Shown: piece by piece, positions 1-12,400 of the stretch
Layout of the letters: every line of letters starts with the position of its first letter
Numbering within the stretch: the first letter of the stretch is position 1
Assembly (NCBI RefSeq): GCF_030272615.1
Contig: NC_081406.1
Span: 232,428,396 to 232,492,395 of the forward strand
Length of the DNA: 64,000 nucleotides
Source of the DNA: Cryptomeria japonica
Taxonomy: Eukaryota > Streptophyta > Pinopsida > Cupressales > Cupressaceae
Direction: 5' to 3'
Position numbers and translations under genes: made by a program
The notes under the pieces: generated by a model
Seen by the model: the letters and a program-made list of their open reading frames with translations, nothing else
What the model was told of the DNA's origin: nothing
The model's database searches: none

Positions 1-223
1 ATATCCGGTGTTTTGCCCAAAAATTGCTAAAAAATAGATTGAAAGGTAATATTTTTATTGTTTTCAATCATTTTCATTCAATTTTTGTATTTTTTTTAAT
101 GTTTATTTGATTTTTCATTGAAAATATGGCTTTTTTCATGAGAACTAGGTTTTAATAAATCAAATACAAAATTGTTTAAATTTGTTAACTATATTCAATT
201 GTTTACATTTAATTAGGTTAAAA

Positions 224-2152
224 ATGGGGGATGATAATGAAAACATTGATCAACCACAACCGCAACAACCAAACCCTCCTTTGCTAAACCCCCCCTCAAT
301 TCAGGATTTGATTGCACAAAATTTGAATGAATTGAGGGGGATTGCAGATGTATATCGTAGGATCGCTCGTCTAAACCCAATGTTTGATCGTCTCACATCG
401 ATCATAAAGAGTATAGAAACCATGAAAGAGGAGCCCAATGTCGCCCTTTTTTGGTGAGATTCTATGAGGGAACAATATGCAGATGGCTTATCGTATAAGG
501 AGATCAAGGGTCTCGAGATATCGAAAGCCGATATCACCTCATTGTTTGGGAATCCTCGCATTGGTTAACCCGTAGACCCCAAAAAAACAAAACTTTCTAT
601 TAAATGATGCACAAATGATGGTATTGTGAAAATTTTTTGGGATCGTTGGTGGATGGTTTTTGACAAACCACCCAACAACAATCTTGATGTCCCCTTCTAC
701 TTCATAAAAAAATTGTATGCTGAGTTTGTTTTACACAAACATGTGAACTACTTTGACATCAAACCTTTCTAGGGTGTGGGTTTAGGTATGCCCCAAAATA
801 GACCTGGGGTAGTTAGAGTAGTCCAGGGCCCATATGTCCCCCCTCCTCTTGTTGATCCCCCACCTCCAGTGTAGCATCCAAATATCATTTGTGAGGCGGC
901 TTCATGAACCATATCAGCTATTCACTCTTTGAGTAGCTTTTTGGTTTCTCAAGCTGGGTCAGTAGCTCAGCCTACTTTTGATGGTAGTGGTGCATCCAGT
1001 GGCGCTGACACGTCATCCTTGGCTCCACACATATGTGTGCCCCATAGTTGTGTCATGTGTGGGCACGTATGCTTGGGTCCAGTTGGACAACCTGTTGATC
1101 CTCCTGCGGACAGTGCAGATTATGAGGTGCATGAGATGCATGATGCACCAGATGTTATGACACAGACTGGAGGATACCCTGGGGAGTCCTTGCATGCTAG
1201 AGGCGAGGAGGCATCATCATCATACATTGCTGATGTAGTGGTAAGATTTGTATTTTCACAGCTCATGTTATATTTTAAATGAATATTTATAATCTAGATA
1301 ATATTAAGTACTAATTTTTATTTACATGGTCTATTTAACAGTTGATGATCGAGGAGGAGTTGAGATAGATTCAGGAGGGCACCTTGTCGGTCATTTCATT
1401 TGGCCTTGATAGCTTGATGGTACATATATTATTGCACCTAGTCATTTGTATTTTATTGTACATACATGCTCATCATTTATATTGGTATTAATTAGATCAT
1501 GTAGTAGCTTGCATGTATATCTTATTTTACTCTTGTAGGGCACAAGCAACACAAGTGCAGGGTAGTGTGATTTAGGATCTGGTAGTGCAGTTGGAGACAA
1601 GGGAAAGGTAATTGAATGCAAATATGATTGATTGAATAGTTTAAATAACTTATAGTGATTATACACGTCTAGACATAGATTGATAGTTTCATATACTTGT
1701 TGTGTATATCTACAGAGAATTCTTGGCTTCACATCCTTGATGACTACACCCAGTATACCTGAAGATGAAGAAGAAGAAGAGATGCCTTGAGTAGATGTGT
1801 GTTTATTTTATTTTGTGTTTATTAGATATAATTTGTTATTATTAGTGACAATTATATGCTAACTTGTATCAATGTCATGTTTCTGAACATATGTAGGTTG
1901 TGTATGAAAATATTGAAAACATACCTCCTCTACCGAAGACATACATCAAGAGTCCTGCAAAGCTGAAGAGAAAATATGGAGATGATGTAAACATCAATAG
2001 TTCAATTATAGTTCATTTTTATGTTAACTTTTCGAATGTGAATTATATAATATAACGAATATTAATTGTGGTTTGTTTTTCTTGTGCGGGATCCTTCAGA
2101 GCCGAGCAGTGCGGCAAAGAGGATCGATTTTGATGATCCATCAACAACTTAG
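224..2152 (+). pseudogene. Decayed multi-exon gene, product unknown
   Basis: Not recognised. Proposed exons are 224-1240, 1342-1419, 1539-1607, 1716-about 1790, 1897-1986 and 2102-2152, with GT donors at 1241, 1420, 1608 and 1987 and AG acceptors before most exons; the exon 4 donor is unclear. Exon 1 opens at an ATG just after a pyrimidine-AG and is rich in Pro, Gln and Asn. It stays in one frame through 1240 despite stops near 455, 566, 595, 770, 872 and 905. Later exons are short and acidic or basic; exon 5 begins VVYENIENIPPLPKTYIK and the last ends in DFDDPSTT and a stop. Most stops are one C-to-T or G-to-A change from a sense codon, the pattern expected of a silenced, methylated copy. 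It may be part of a transposon truncated by the window edge. The exon chain is inference from splice consensus and frame continuity. Confidence 0.45.
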
Positions 2153-2547
2153 GATGTTATAAATAGTTTTATGATGCTTACATGTCTAGTTGACATGTAT
2201 ATTTTGTATATAGACATACATTCACGTATTTAGACATACATTTTGTTTCAGTTAGCGTTTATGTCATATTTGTGTATGGACATACATTTGTAATCATTTG
2301 ACATTTTTATATATACAGAAGTTGATATTCGATCATATAAATTGTTGCTCATCTGTGCGTGGTGTTATCATGAAAATATTTAATCTTCATTCCAATAATT
2401 AACAATGGTTAATACTGGTTATTTAATTAACAATACAATTCATTTCATTTCATCATAAGTGTTGTTTGTATAATGAACATTATAATTCATTTAATGAACA
2501 ATACAATACAATTCATTTAATGAACAATACTTGATACAATTCATTAT

Positions 2548-4790
2548 TACCCTATGCATGGTCCTATTTTGCCCCCCACCTCGGTCGAACGCTCGGGGTC
2601 ATACCCTACCGACGTCGTCCCTTGAGTGCCCTAAGTACTAATAAGTCAAACTTTGATAGGCCCTAACTGAGAATCTATGGCACTTGAGAATGATCAGTTT
2701 GAACCTATGGGGCCACAAGAGGGGTCCCTACAAAAGCCTATCTCGGTTTTTCAATTTTCCCTACGGTTTTATTAGGGCAACAATTTTTTGGTTGATAAAA
2801 AAATTGTCAGTCTCATTCAATCGAATGTTGTCGCGTGGCCAATTTCTCATTCAGCTCGTCACAATGATGAACTATCAGCTCCGACATGTCTAGTTAGGAA
2901 TTATTGCCCTATGCATGGTCCTATTTCCCCCCCCCACTCGGTCGAACGCTCGGGGTCATACCCTACCGACGTCGTCCCTTGAGTGCCCTAAGTGCTAAAA
3001 CTTGTCAAAATTTGATGGGCCCTAACTCAAAATCCGTGGCACCTCCCAATGATTTGTTTGAACCTACGAGGCCATGAGAGGGGTCCCTACAAAATCCTAT
3101 CTTGGTTTTTCAATTTTCCCTACGGTTTTATTAGGGCAACAATTTTTTGGTGGGCAAAAAAATCGTCAGTCTCATTCATTCGAATGTTGTCTCGTGGTCG
3201 TTTTCTTGTTCTTCTCATCGCAATGATGAACCGTCGACTCTGACATGTCCAATTAGGTATTATTACCCTATGCATGCTCCTATTTTGCCCCCCCACTCGG
3301 TCGAACGCTTGGGGTCATACCCTACCGACGTCGTCCCTTGAGCGCCCTAAGTGCTAAAAATTATCAAACTTTGATGGGCCCTAACTCAAAATCTATGGTA
3401 CTTGCAAATGATCCATTTGAACCTATGGGGCCATGAGAGGGGTCCCTACAAAAGCCTATCTCGGTTTTTCAAGTTTCCCTACGGTTTTATTAAGGCAGCA
3501 CTTTTTTGGTGGGCGAAAAAATCGTCAGTCTCATTCATTTGAATGTTGTCTCGTGGCCGTATTCTCGTTCTGCTCGTCGCGATGATGAATCATCGACTCT
3601 GACATGTCTAGTTAGACATTATTACCCTATGCATGCTCCTATTTCCCCCCCCCCACTCAGTCAGACGCTCGGGGTCATACCCTACTGCCGACGTCCCTTG
3701 AGCGCCCTAAGTGCTAAAAATTGTCAAATTTTGACAGGCCCTAACTTGGAATACGTGGCACCTGTGAACAATTTGTTTGAACCTATGGGGACACGAGAGG
3801 GGTCCCTACAAAATCCTATCTCGGTTTTTCAATTTTCGGTATGGTTTGATTAGGGCAGTAATTTTTGGTGGGCGAAAAATCATCAGTCTCATTCATTCGA
3901 ATGTTGTCTCGTGGCTGTTTTCTTGTTCTGCTTGTCGCAATGACGAACCATCGACTCTGACATATCCAGTTAATAATTATTACCCTATGCATTCTCCTAT
4001 TTCCCCCCCTCACTCAGTCGAACGCTCAGGGTCATACCCTACTGACATTGTCCCTTGAGCGCCCTAAGTGCTAAAATTGTCAAACTTTGACGAACCCTAA
4101 CTCAGAATTCGTGGCACCTGCGAATGATCCGTTTGAACCTACGGGGCCACAAGAGGGGTCCCTACAAAATCCTATCTCAGTTATTCAATTTTCCATACGG
4201 TTTTATTAGGGCAGCAATTTTTCGGTGGGTGAAAAAATCGTCAGTCTCATTCATTCAAATGTTGTCTTGTGGCCGTTTTCTCGTTCTGCTCGTCATGATG
4301 ACGAACCATCAACTCTGACATGTCCAGTTAGGCATTATTACCCTATGCATGCTCCTATTCCCGCCCCACTCAGTCGAACGCCTAGGGTCATACCCTACCG
4401 ACGTCATCCCTTGAGCGCTTTAAGTGCAAAAATTGTCAAACTTTGACGGGCCCTAACTCAGAATCCGTGGCAACTGCGAACAATCTGTTCGAACCTACGG
4501 GGCCATGAGAGGGGTCCCTACAAAATCCTATCTTGGTTTTTCAAGTTTACCTACGGTTTTGTTAGGGCAGCAATTTTTTGGTGGGCGAAAAAATCGTCAG
4601 TCTCATTCATTTGAATGTTGTCTTGTGGCCGTTTTCTCGTTCTGCTCGTCGTAATGATGAACCATCGACTCCGACATGTCTAGTTAGGCATTATTACCCT
4701 ATGCATGCTCCTATTTTTTCCCACCAGTTGGTCGAACGCTCGGGGTCATACCCTACCGACGTCGTCCCTTGAGCGCCCTACGTGCTAAAA
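2548..4790. repeat. Tandem satellite, ~358-bp unit, about 6.2 copies
   Basis: The anchor CCTATGCATG (or a one-base variant) recurs at 2551, 2908, 3267, 3626, 3984, 4342 and 4698, giving periods of 357, 359, 359, 358, 358 and 356 bp. Each unit contains a C-homopolymer followed by CACTCGGTCGAACGCTCGGG, then CCCTTGAGCGCCCTAAGTGC, then GAGAGGGGTCCCTACAAAA. Units differ by scattered substitutions, many of them CG to TG or CA. Open frames of 60-115 codons recur once per unit, but they drift and are not credible genes. Confidence 0.93.
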
Positions 4791-6045
4791 ATATAGATAA
4801 ACAAGCATTACACTGTAGACACATAATGATCAGCAATATTTCCATGTATTGTATACACATAATTACCATTACACTTGCATGTGACATCCATGAAGGGATA
4901 TGCAAACTTGATTTTTTTTCATTATCAATACAACTACACCAATGTACTCATGTACAGATACATTGTATATCATCAATATAACTAAACCAATTTGCTCATG
5001 GACATTGTATATCATCGTAACAATTTTACATCAATTCACATCCATATATAAATACAACATACCACTTCATCTGCATTAGACATCCTCATGTCCTAAGAGA
5101 AAAGCTTATGTACAACAATGCCTGCATATAAATGAAGACCAAAATAAATAACCTTTTTATGCGAAATGAATGTGCTACAAGAAACAAATTATAACACTTA
5201 ATACAGATTAGTTTGGAAAATTATAAATAGATCATTTGAAACATTTTTAAGATGTACAAGATTGTATAATAATGAAACTTACCAGTTTCTCTGCAAAGTA
5301 TAGAAGCATAACTTTGAAGAAAGACGCATGTTGATTAAAGGCCTTCTCACTGCATTTCTCTACATGGTTGAAGATGATGGTAGATATGGTCATTTCTAAA
5401 TATCAATACATTCACTTGACTTAATTTTTATGCACAAAATTTTATCTCATTAATGCACAAAGGAATATGTACCATCACCAAGAGAGGGTCTTGTCAACAA
5501 TGAATGATCTAGCATGAACCTGTATTTTTAAGAATTGTTAGTCTACACATAAAATGCATGCATGAACATAAAGGCTTTATGATAATCACTTCAACTGAAA
5601 TGCATGATAAAAAATGAAAAGGTGGGATTATATACCATAAAAATATGTCCCTTCGAATTATATCAACATAACCCACTATGTTGACGCAAAAGTCATAATG
5701 TGATATTGTTGTATATCATCAAAAAAGACCTGCATGAGCATAAAGGTTTTGCGATAATTATATCATCAAAAATTGTCAAATAGTGTTCTCTAATAAATTT
5801 TTTTGTAAAACTCATCAAATGCATGATAATAAGTCGTGTTGCAAAAATACGCCCCTTCCGATTATATCGAGTGTACCCTCTATGTGCATGCAAAAACTGT
5901 GTTGCCAAAAAAAAACGTTTATCAATAGACCTGCATTTTGAACACATCCTTAATATACACATAACAAACTTGAACATTAAGGTTTAATGATTATTATTTG
6001 AAATGAAATGCATGATAAAAAAAATAAGGTACCATTAAAGACCTA
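4791..6045. other. AT-rich spacer, no gene seen
   Basis: No open frame with coding character is visible. There is an imperfect duplication: CATAAAGG, GATAATNA and a block resembling CCTTCGAATTATATCA occur around 5560-5680 and again around 5735-5895. It may be the 3' flank of the transposase-like gene at 6046-8948. Confidence 0.5.
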
Positions 6046-8948
6046 CTACTCAAGTGTTCCTGAAGGGTCATCTCTTTTCTTAAGAGTATCCAGTATTGCT
6101 TCATGATCAACAGTAGTCACTGTCCATAGCTCTTTGGTCTTTAGTTTTGCTTGATGCTTCAACAACTTGACATTTGTAGCTATAATAAGGTGTGAATACA
6201 TTATCATGGTTTTTTGTCTCTCATAGTCTTCAAATGCAGGTATGCCATTCTTTCTAATCATGTATGTTTCCAACCAAGTTCCCACAACAACAATTGAACC
6301 TGTAGGATATGTGAACCCATCATCATCTATCACCAGTTGTGATAGCTTTTGTTTTCCCTGTACACATCGTGCCAACCAATATTCTGATCTCTCTTCATTC
6401 CCTTGCGGTACAACAATTGCAAAAACATGTCCTGGCTATACAAGATCTGATATACGGTCATACTCAAGTGAACTTTCCATGTCATCGTTTGACAAGGATA
6501 TTGTTTGAGATAAAGGAGTTAGATAGTGGGGAACCCATGTATCAACCCACTCACTTGACTCGCACTGATCCCAATCACATCAAACACAACTCTAACAAAA
6601 ACAAGCCAACGCTCGTGTCCAAATGGTCCATGTACTTGCATTTGAGCTGAGAAATGAATGCATCTTTGAAAAATCTTTAATTGTTTGACAATCCAATCTA
6701 TCTCCCACTGTGCACTCCTCAACCAACCAAAAGAATCTAGTCACTGCTGAATCAATAGTACCTCCATGTGACAATGTTGAACTAAACCAATCAACAATAG
6801 AATGTGCATCAGATAAATTTGCACCTAAAATCCTCAATCGCTCCTTAACTAGAGCTCTCTTCAAACATGCACCTGCTCCATCATGTTCTCCCTTCCCATG
6901 CCTTGCCTAAAAAAAACACCAAATATGAGGTATACGCCTCTCTACATGCATTCTACTCAACCAATAAAACATACGGGCATTCTTGAATTGACCCATACAG
7001 TTACCTGACCATATTATATGTCGGTCAATTGCAATATCTTTCTCATGCAAGAACTCAAAAAAATTCTCGAAAGAATGTTGCACATACTCGCACGAGTGTG
7101 ATCTATCATCACTCACATAAAAATGATACTCCCTGATTATCTTCTTGTCCTCTTTTGTACTATTAGGAGCATGTCTATATGTAATGTGAACAAAAATAGC
7201 AATCTGGACTGAATTGTAGTACTGAGACTGTACCTCATTCTGTGGTTGCAATGTATAGTTCTCTGCAAAATCAACCACTAATACAATAGTGCCAATTGGG
7301 AAAGAGTTCTTACACATCCTGAACTGTTGATCCAACCACTGAGACCTATGGGTGTGCCTTACATACTTGTAGAGAAGATTTTCCTTAAAATCTAAAATAA
7401 AATCAGCAATACTCACTTCTCTTGAGACTAATTCGCATTTAGAACCTTCACCTCCACTCTTCGAAGTATATTTCATTGTCTCATATCTTTTTTTATCAAC
7501 ATAATTCTTTCGAAACTCATGTTCGCTGCCCTCATGAAAACATGAAACAAACTTTGACAACCCACCACATTCTGAGCACTTCTCATTCAAACAATCATTT
7601 CTATAGAAATAGCAATCATCATCTCTAGGGCATAAAAATAGATCTTGCAAGTCTCTTGATGATCTCAGAAATAGAGTTGCACCACACTCCTGCAACATCT
7701 CATTAGTATGCATCGTAGAACGAATATGACATAAAAGTTCATGGTACATTGAAAACTCCACATGATACTTGCAACAACAAGTATTGCGAATCTTAAGAGG
7801 AACACAATAAAATGGTTTAAAAGATTCAAAGGCCCTTTGTGATATTTGCAAAGTTGGATGTACTTCACAACAAATTTTGTACAACATTATTTGGCTTGAT
7901 TCCAAGAAATGTTTGGGATGCGGTGTGCGGTCTCGGTTGCCGATTCTTAATTTCAAAACGTCCTTTACATTGGGTGACACTCTAGAATTAGAGTGCCAAA
8001 ATTGTTGAATCTCCTCCTTCACATTGTCAGTCAACTTTCTATCAACATGTGGAAGCCTCCCACCAAAAGCCATGTATCTTGTTGAAGTGGATCGTCAAGT
8101 CTTTGTCTTCGTGCAAGTGCTCTATCCAAAGTTTTGTGGTTTATGTTAAAATCAACACAAGTTTGTCTCATTTGACGAGCCTTCCTCAATTTATGGCTTA
8201 ATAAGGAGGTTGTATTCACTCTTCGAGCGGCTCTCTTATCTCTTTCTTTGGTATTCTTTCCAATAGAATTGAGAGTGTCAAATAGATTTTTTGCAATAAT
8301 AGAATTTCTCTCCATCTTCTTGTTCATATAAATCTTCAATTTGTTTAGCAATGGTCTCATCTTTATCATCTTTATCAATCGAACAAAGAGTTGGCATTTC
8401 TCGGTCAATGTCTTATTGCTAAAATTTTGGTTGAAAAGTTGTGTAGGCCACAACCGAATGGTTCTTGTTGACCTCTTGCCTTCAAGATTCACAATAATGT
8501 TCTCATCGATTTCAAATAACCATTTTGGGGTTCTTGAAGGTCTTAGATTTGGAATTTGTCTTTCATCCATGAGAGGGTCTTCATTTCTAAAGTAATTAGG
8601 TGTTACATATGGTTCACTTGGCTGAGCAATTCCACCTTCAATGTCAAAGTTTTCCACATTTTCACCTCCTATGTCAAAATTTTCCACATGTTGAGCATTT
8701 TCATTATCACTTTCAACATTTTCAACATTTTAAAAATTTTCACTTTCAAAATCTACATTTTCATTTTCAATAACTTGTGACACATTTTCAAATTCAATTT
8801 CCTCTTCACTTGAAGCAACATTAGCAATATTTAACATACCTTGTCTTCTCCTCCTATGACATTCTCTATCTATTTCTCTATACACTTCAATTTGGTCATT
8901 TGAAAGTTTTCTTTTGCATTTAGACTTTTGAAGACTACTACTCCCCAT
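6046..8948 (-). pseudogene. Decayed transposase-like gene
   Basis: Reading the minus strand from the ATG at 8948, an N-terminal part with basic stretches (KCKRKLS, ECHRRRRQG) runs to about 8070. After one frameshift near there, a single frame runs from 8073 to 6046. That frame contains a Cys-rich segment (CPRDDDCY...CLNEKCSECGG), a VVDFAENY motif, SDDRSHSCEYVQHSF, WSGNCMGQFKN, and HGKGEHDGAGA just after a stop. These motifs are familiar from a widespread group of uncharacterised eukaryotic DDE-type transposase-like proteins; I cannot name the family with certainty. In-frame stops are TAA 8730, TAG 6907, TAG 6592, TGA 6580 and TAG 6436; the sequence on both sides of each still reads as the same protein. 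One shift plus five stops means it is dead. No terminal inverted repeats were identified. Confidence 0.7.
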
Positions 8949-9163
8949 TTACCTCCACACAGATTCTCCTAAATGATTGACAATGTAAGAACTGACTTTA
9001 AGAATCTCCCAAAAGAAAAAATTTGTCTCAACCTGTCTGAAAACCCGTGATCGTCGACAGAAAATAGAATATGCAGGCTGTGGGCCATTGGAATCCACAA
9101 AATGGCCCAAAAGGCTCTTTTTTATTTACAAAAATCGAATATCCGATTTTATTAGTCATATTT

Positions 9164-9214
<51 letters not shown>

Positions 9215-9420
9215 GGGGAGGGGGAGAGAGAGAGATTAGGGGAGAGAGAAGGAGGAGAAGAGGGAGAGAGAGATTAGGGGAGAGAGAGAGATTATGGGAG
9301 AGAGAGAGAGAGAGGAGGAGAGGGAGAGAGAGAGATTAGGGGAGAGAGAGAGAGAGGGAGAGAGAGAGAGAGGGAGAGAGAGAGAGAGAGGAGGAGAGGC
9401 AAAGAGAGATTAGGGGAGAG
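9164..9420 (+). repeat. Purine-rich (GA)n / GGGGAGA tract
   Basis: It begins with uninterrupted GA dinucleotides to about 9210. It continues as mixed GA, GGGGAGA and GATTAGGGGAGAGAGA words up to the first minisatellite unit. The strand is almost pure purine and forms the left arm of the foldback-like block. Confidence 0.95.
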
Positions 9421-12400
9421 AGACACGATATGACACCATATGGTGTCATAAGGGGTCCTATGGTGTCCAGAGGGGTCATATGGTGTCCTACGATCCCTTA
9501 AGACACCATATGACCCCTTAAGACACCATATTGGGCTGTTATGGGTTATATTATGTCCTAATGGGTCATATTGTGTCATAACCCAATAACGACTTAATTT
9601 GTTGTCTTAAGGGGTCATATGGTGTCCTAGGACACCATATGACCCCTAACGACACCATATGGTGTCATAAGGGGTCGTATGTTGTCCTTAGGGGTCATAT
9701 GGTGTCCCATGAACCCTTATGACCCCTTAGGTCACCATACAACCCGTTATGACACCATATTGGGTTGTTATGGGTCCTATGGTGTCCTAAGGCATCATAT
9801 TATGTCCTATGACCCCTTAGGACACCATATGACCCCTAACAACACCATATAGTCATAAGGGGTCCTATGGTGTCCATAGGGGTCATATGGTGTCATACGA
9901 CCCCTTAGGACACCATATGACCCCTTAAGACACCATATTGGGTTGTTATGGGTCCTATGGTGTCCTAAGGCATCATATTATGTCCTATGACCCCTTAGGA
10001 CACCATATGACCCCTAACAACACCATATAGTCATAAGGGGTCCTATGGTGTCCATAGGGGTCATATGGTGTCATACGACCCCTTATGACACCATATTGGG
10101 TCACTTTGGGTCCTATGGTGTGCTAAGGGGTCATACTATGTCGTACAACCCCTTAGGACACCATATGACCCCTAACAACACCATATGGTGTTATAAGGGG
10201 CCTATGGTGTTCATAGTGGTCATATGGTGTCCTACGACCCCTTAGGACACCATATGACCCCTTAAGACACCATATTTGGTCGTTATAGGTCATATTGTGT
10301 CCTAATGGATCATATTGTGTCATATGACCCCTTTAAGACATCATATGACCCCTTAGGACACCATATGACCCATAACGACATAATTTGATGTCTTAAGGGG
10401 TCATATGGTGTCCTCGGACACCATATGACTCTTATGGACACCATATGACCCCTAACGACACCATATGGTGTCATAAGGGGGTCGAATGTTGTCCTTAGGG
10501 GTCATATGGTGTCCCATGAGCCCTTATGACCCCTTAGGACACCATACGACCTATTATGACACCATATTGGGTCGCTATGGGTCCTATGGTGTCCTAAGGG
10601 GTCATATTATGTCCTATGGCCCCTTAGGACACCATATGACCCCTAAGGACATCATATGGTGTCATAAGGGGTCCTATCATGTCCATAGGGGTCATATGTT
10701 GTCCACCGATCCCTTAGGACACCATATGACCCCTTAAGACACCATATTGGGTCATTATGGGTCAGATTGTGTCATAATGGGTCATATTGTGTCATATGAC
10801 CCGTTCAAGACATCACATGACCCCTTAAGGCACAATATGACCCCTTATGACACCATATTTGGTCAGTTTGGGTCCTATAGTGTCCTAAGGGTTCATATCA
10901 TGTCCTAAGAACCCTTAGGACACCATATTAACCATAACAACACAATTTGGTGTCTTAAGGGGTCATAGAGTGTCCTAGGACACCATATGACCCCTAATGA
11001 CACCATATGGTGTCATAAGAGGTCATATGTTGTCCTTAGGGGTCATATGGTGTCCCATGAATGCTTATGTCTCCTTAGGACACCATATGACCCGTTATGA
11101 CACCATATTGGGTCATTATGGGCCCTATGGTGTTCTAAGGGGTCATATTATGTCCTACGGCTCCTTAGGACACCATATGGCCCCTAACGACACCATATGG
11201 TGTTATAAGGGGTGCTATGGTGTTAGGACACCATATGACCCCTTAAGACACCCTATTGGGTCGTTATGGGTCATATTGTGTCCTAATGGGTCATATTGTG
11301 TCATATGACCCCTTTAAGACATCATGTGACCCCTTAGGACACAATATGACCCCTTATGACACCATATTGGGTCGCTTTGGGTCCTATGGTGTCCTAAGGG
11401 GTCATATTATGTCCTACGACCCCTTAGGACACCATATGACCCCTAATGATACCATATGGTGTCATAAGGGGTCCTATGGTGTCCATAACGGTCATATGGT
11501 GTCCTACGACACCTTAGGAAACCATATGACCCCTTAAGATACCATATTTGGTCGTTATGGGTCATATTGTGTCCTAAAGGATCATATTTATTTATATGAC
11601 CCCTTTAAGACATCATATGACCCCTTAGGACACAATATGACCCCTTATGACACCATATTGGGTCTCTTTGGGTCCTATTCTATCCTAAGGGGTCATATTG
11701 TGTCCTACGACCCCTTAGGACGCTATATGACCAATAACGACACAATTTGGTGTCTTAAGGGGTCATATGGTGTCCTAGGACACCATATGACTCCTATGGA
11801 CACCATATGACCCCTAACGACAGCATATGGTGTCATAAGGGGTCATATGTTGTCATTGGGGGTCATATGGTGTCCCATGAACCATTCTGACCCCTTAGGA
11901 CACCATACGACCCGTTATGACACCATATTGGGTCCCTATGGGTCCTATGGTGTCCTAAGGGGTCATATTATGTCCTAAAACCACTTAGGACACCATATGA
12001 CCCCTAAGGACACCATATGACCCCTGACAACACCATTTGGTGTCATAAGAGGTCCTATGGTGTCCATAGGGGTCATATGGTGTCCTACGACCCCTTAGGA
12101 CACCATATGACCACTTAAGAGACCATATTGGGTTGTTATGTGTCATATTGTGTCCTAATGGATATATTGTGTCATATGACTCCTTTAAGATATCATATGA
12201 CCCCTTAGGGCACAATATGACCCCTTATGACACTATATTGGGTTGCTTTGAGTCCTATGGTATCCTAAGGGGGCATATTGTGTCCTACAACCCCTTAGGA
12301 CACCATATCACCCATAACGACACAACTTGGCATCTTAAGGGGTCATATGGTGTCCTAGGACACCATATGACTCCTATGGACACCATATGACCCCTAACAA

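Noticed and set aside
2684-4772. Repeated open frames of 64-115 codons
   Set aside because: One per 358-bp satellite unit in drifting frames; no codon bias or domain, and each is cut by random changes.
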